This document shows positions 60,235-64,000 of a stretch of DNA of 64,000 bases, piece by piece. The notes beneath the pieces were generated by a model that was given only the letters and a program-made list of their open reading frames with translations, did not search any database and had not been told where the DNA came from. The stretch comes from Epiperipatus broadwayi. Its lineage: Eukaryota > Onychophora > Udeonychophora > Euonychophora > Peripatidae. Location of the stretch: NCBI GenBank assembly GCA_028023455.1, contig JAQFVV010006270.1, positions 5,172,834-5,236,833 on the forward strand, in the 5' to 3' direction. The position numbers and the translations under genes are program-made. Within the stretch, counting starts at the first letter, position 1. Each line of letters opens with the position of its first letter.

Positions 60235-61418
60235 ATGAGATGTACTGTGACTTCTCCTTAAACAAAGTCAAGAATATCTCAGCAATTATGCCAGATAAAC
60301 CTGTTAGCCACTTTAATTTCCATTCTCCACTCTAAGTTTTCCCATATTCTGCTCCATCCCATTTCCACAACATAATCTTTGTCAACTCTATGGCCTTTAT
60401 ATCTAAATCCCCCTTATCTTTTTGCAAACCCAGCATAAAAACCAATAACTCATTTTCTGTATAATCCCTTTGTTCATATTTATTCTCCCATAACTTCATT
60501 ATTTGTACCCTTTCTGCTTTCGAGCATTTACATTCAATCAACAGATGCCTAATATTTTCTATACCTTCCTTACACAATTTGCACACTAAATCACCCATAA
60601 TTTTCCATTTACATGTGCATTCTTTTGTTGCTAAAGATCCTGTTCGAGCCTTAAACAATAAACTGCTTTCCTTACTATTATCATAAATTAACTCACACCC
60701 AATGTTCCATTTACTTCTATATATATTTAAACTCTTCTTACCCTCCATATTAGTTCTCCATCTCTCCAACTCCCTATTCCGTTTACTTCTATATATATTT
60801 AAACTCTTCTTACCCTCCATATTAGTTCTCCATCTCTCCAACTCCCTATTCTTTATTAATGCATCTATTCTTTTATCCCATTCCTTACCACTATAACAAT
60901 CAACAATCCTCCTAACACAATCATCCCACCTTTTATACAAGTATACTGATATAAATTTTTTATCCAAATCTTTTGCATACCGCATTACCTTTCTCACCCA
61001 TCTTGTTGCCTGCCTTTTACTCATAACCCAATTAAACACTATTTTGGCTATTCTTTTACTATCCATAAATTGCAACCTACCAAACATTTTCATTTTACTT
61101 TTTGCATCTCTCATATAAAAACTTGACCATCCCATTTCTCCTTGAATTGCCTCCTTTGCTGTCTGCATCTAATGCATGTCTTCCTACTTCCCTTTGTACT
61201 TTCTCTAAATAATCTAAAACCCTTTTACTAACACATAATGCATCATTGCCATATGTTAACCCTGCTACTGCAACTCCCTTCCATACAATTTTAGCTACAT
61301 CATATTTATTATATGAAAATACTGATAGTTTCTTTATCAAACCCTTTCTTTTCTTCGCTTCATTTACCAATTTTTTCTCCCATTCATCCAAGCAATTTAC
61401 CTGATTACATGATCCCAA
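60235..61418 (-). pseudogene. LINE-A copy 2: C-terminal part
   Basis: Minus strand, two frames. The first (61095-61418) reads AGLTYGNDALCVSKRVLDYL and EKVQREVGRHALDADSK. The second (60332-61168) reads KEAIQGEMGWSSFYMRDAK, a stretch with an exact 24-residue duplication (NRELERWRTNMEGKKSLNIY; DNA 60706-60777 and 60778-60849). A Cys/His motif follows (CKLCKEGIENIRHLLIECKC), the zinc-binding tail of many LINE RT proteins. The frames split in the middle of the AIQGEMGW region. The 3' end is near 60235. Confidence 0.85.
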
Positions 61419-62783
61419 AATACCTATATCTATCCACTACACTTAACTTTATATCCCCCAATAAAAATTCTACATCTTCTATTTCCCCAGTATTAATCAT
61501 TGATTTTTCTTCACTGAATTTAATCCCCATCTCTTTACCCACCCTTGCACATGTCCTCAGCATAATTTCCATATCTTCTCTTTTTTCTGCACACAAAAAG
61601 ATATCATCTGCAAAAAAAGACCTGACAAAGTATATACTCCCTTGCCACCTATTAACGGTATCTCTATCCCTCTTTCTAGTCTTTCTATTGCTTTCTCCAT
61701 TTCACTCAAATACAACAAAAACAAAATAGGTGACATAGGGCATCCTTGCCTTAATCCCACCCCATTTTTAACTTTAACTGATTCTATATTCCCTAATTGA
61801 TAAGTATAATAATTATTTTCATATAATTTCTTAATAATATTTATTAAAACTTCATCCATTCCCAAATTTGCTAACCTTACCCATAATCTATTTCTATTTA
61901 TTCTATCATATGCCTTCTCTATATCTATAAAACTCATATATAACGATGTACCTGCATTCCTACTCATCTCCATAAGTTGTGAAACTACAAACAAACTATC
62001 TCCTATATGCCTATTTGACCTAAAACCTCCTTGCATTTCCCCCACTACATTATTCTCTTCTATCCATTTTACAATTCTTACAGCCACTATATATGCGAAA
62101 ACTTTATATAAAACTGATGTTACCACTATCGGTCTATAATTATTCAACTTTCTATGATCCTTACCCTTTCCTTTAAATAATAATCTTATTCTTGTATTAC
62201 TCCAACTACCCAGAAAAACTCTCTTCTGTGCCATCTTATTAAAACATGATAATAACTTTGCTTTTGCTCTATGCCCTAAATTCATTACCATCTCTGCTGC
62301 CCATCCATCTAAACCTCTCGCCTTTCCACTTTTCAATCTCTTCCCTGCCTCATTCAGTTCATTTTTTGTGAATCTAATATTCCCATTACTAAATGCTTTC
62401 ATGTTTTCTATCACTAAGTCCTTCACATCTAACATCTTTTCTACATCCATTACATATCTATTTAAGATTCTCTCTAACTCTTCTCTAGAGATACACTCTA
62501 TTCCCTTATCATCTATTAATACTATCCCTCTCTTCCCTACATTTCTCCTTTTAATATAATTCCAAAATTTTTTACTCCCATCTCTTCCACTTTTATTAAT
62601 AACCTCCAACAATTTACTATTCAACTTCATCCTCTCTCTATAATTATCCATTTTAGCCAACTTCTTTTCTAAGTACTTTCCCCATTTAGCATTAATATCA
62701 TTTTCATTTTCTTTATTTTTAATAGCACACTTATATTCTCTGCATGCTTCTTTCCTCTCTTTTACATTTTTACTAACTCTCAT
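61405..62783 (-). pseudogene. LINE-A copy 2: reverse transcriptase
   Basis: A 408-codon minus-strand frame (61557-62783) spans the linker (KKFWNYIKRRNVGKRG), RT fingers (SGKARGLDGWAAEMV, NNYRPIVVTSVLYKVFAYI), FRSNRHIGDSLFVVSQL, FIDIEKAYDRINRNRLW (first Asp) and GLRQGCPMSPILFLLYL. One T is missing in the run before the catalytic box, so FFADD becomes FLQMISF and the remainder (CAEKREDMEIMLRT) continues in another frame from 61596. A single-base slip therefore destroys the active site. Confidence 0.92.
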
Positions 62784-63775
62784 TTTTTACTACTTTTATT
62801 CTTCTGTGTATTCTCAACTAAAATCCTATTTGCCACTTTTTCTATTTCACCACACCAGTTCTTATACTCATCCCCAATCAACTGCTCCATGGCTTCTTCA
62901 ACTTTTATTTTATACCCTTCCAACTTATTCTTATCATTCACTCTCCATCCACATCTTTCACTATTGTTTCTACCTTTATTTCTATCCTCCATCACATTAC
63001 TAACCATTTCTATTACAATAAAGAAATGATCACTATTACATACTCTCTCTTCATTATCAAACACCTTAATTTTCCGTATTTTATTCATTCCCTCTTTCTC
63101 TACCAATACATAATTTATTGTGTGAAATATATTATTCCTAGACCATGTGTATTGTCCCTCATAAATGTTTGATAAATTCCCAATGCTCAAATTTACTCTT
63201 TGACAAAATTCCTTCAAAAACTGACCATTCTTATGATCTACATCATCAATTTCTTCAATATGTCCATTCATATTCCCTATAACCATTATTCTCTTCCTCT
63301 TTTCTTTAAAACTCTGTATATCCTTAACTAGACATTCATATATACTACTGTTCCACTCCATTACAGTTTGACTATCTCTAGTGGCTATATACACTACAGC
63401 CACCATCCATTCTTGTCTACCCAACCTTATTTCAAACCACAAATACTCGACATTTAACAATATTTAAATATTTTTTTTGATATAACACCTATACCACCAC
63501 CTTTTTTTTTATTTTTCTTTTCTATTTATATCCTGCCATACCACCTCTTCCAAAATAGGTTCTTCTTCTTCTCTTAGATGAGTTTCCACTACTGCTAATA
63601 CCTCAAGCTCTTCACTTTCAATTGCTTTGTTTAATTCCAGCCACTTTTCTGGTCTCCTACCACCTTGCATATTCAAAAACCCAGTTTTAACAATTTCTTC
63701 TTTCCTAACTACTCTTTTATAAATTTCTTTTGATTCTTTCTTCTCCATTACGTTTATAATAAACTTTCTTACCAT
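62780..63775 (-). pseudogene. LINE-A copy 2: AP-type endonuclease
   Basis: Minus strand. The first frame (63509-63775) has TGFLNMQGGRRPEKWLEL and LEVLAVVETHLREEE (active-site Asn and Glu regions). After a slip in a run of A (about 63470-63510; GGGIGVI readable) the second frame (62780-63460) has EWMVAVVYIATRDSQ, MVIGNMNGHIEEIDDV (GDFN-like block, Asp changed to Asn), LSIGNLSNIYEGQYTW and CNSDHFFIVIEM (SDH block). Two changes from consensus and the frameshift make it defective. Confidence 0.9.
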
Positions 63776-63919
63776 TAATCTTACAGATACATTCCCTCTC
63801 CATATCTATACTTATATCTAAATCAACCATCTTTTGCTTATTTCTTATATCCCATCCATTCTTCTTTTTAATAATATTACAATTTAAAAACCCACCCCCC
63901 TTTAAAAGTTTCCCGAATT

Positions 63920-64000
63920 ATATTCTTTAAATATCAGACTCCCTAAAACTTCACTTCCTTATTTTCCTAAGTGCAATCCATCTTTACTATATAACTCCCT
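63920..64000 (-). pseudogene. LINE-A copy 2: end of SGNH esterase-like domain
   Basis: At the window edge the minus strand reads RELYSKDGLHLGK, a stop, GSEVLGSL. This matches the last block of SGNH hydrolases, with the catalytic Asp and His kept in DGLHL, and aligns with RELYGKEGLLLANQGSEA of copy 1. The rest lies outside the window. Confidence 0.65.

Overview
This is a very AT-rich stretch of an animal nuclear genome. The evidence is spliced ankyrin exons, several non-LTR retrotransposon lineages, a Ty3/Gypsy element, a hAT-type non-autonomous element and long ATT microsatellites. I cannot name the species or phylum. I see no bacterial, organellar or viral gene set and no tRNA or rRNA gene.

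The only convincing host gene is on the minus strand. Three exons lie at 50465-50563, 28464-28577 and 12808-12906. Each is a whole number of codons, each codes one ankyrin repeat, and each has AG/GT splice borders. The introns are about 22 kb and 16 kb, and nearly everything else from 12.9 to 50.4 kb is transposon material nested in them.

Layout. 1.6-8.1 kb: a Ty3/Gypsy element with near-identical 1.73-kb LTRs but no gag or protease and a broken pol. 9.4-10.3 kb: a tandem-plus-inverted insertion of hammerhead family HH2. 10.4-12.8 kb: terminal-inverted-repeat elements. 14.5-16.1 and 21.7-23.2 kb: probable solo LTRs. 28.8-34.6 kb: an RTE-like 3' end and a long minus-strand LINE (LINE-A, with SGNH esterase, endonuclease and RT remnants) carrying at least four later insertions. 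35.2-36.6 and 41.3-44.3 kb: many copies of hammerhead family HH1. 40.9-49.9 kb: three copies of LINE-B between ATT arrays, the largest about 1 kb. 51.5-54.1 kb: a decayed LINE-C with two nested foldback insertions. 54.5-60 kb: more HH1 copies and a LINE-A fragment. 60.2-64 kb: a second long LINE-A running off the right edge.

The most interesting content is a set of small non-coding mobile repeats carrying type I hammerhead ribozymes. HH1 (monomer about 451-458 bp, about a dozen loci) and HH2 (monomer 475 bp) share the CUGAUGA/GAAA core, a very short stem III, a stem I with an internal loop, head-to-tail tandem copies joined to an inverted partial copy, and 11-15 bp target-site duplications. 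This resembles ribozyme-bearing retroelements described in animals (Penelope-like elements and retrozymes). Stem pairings are conserved or compensated between copies, and several cores look intact. Activity is inference; folding, cleavage and circular-RNA evidence would be needed.
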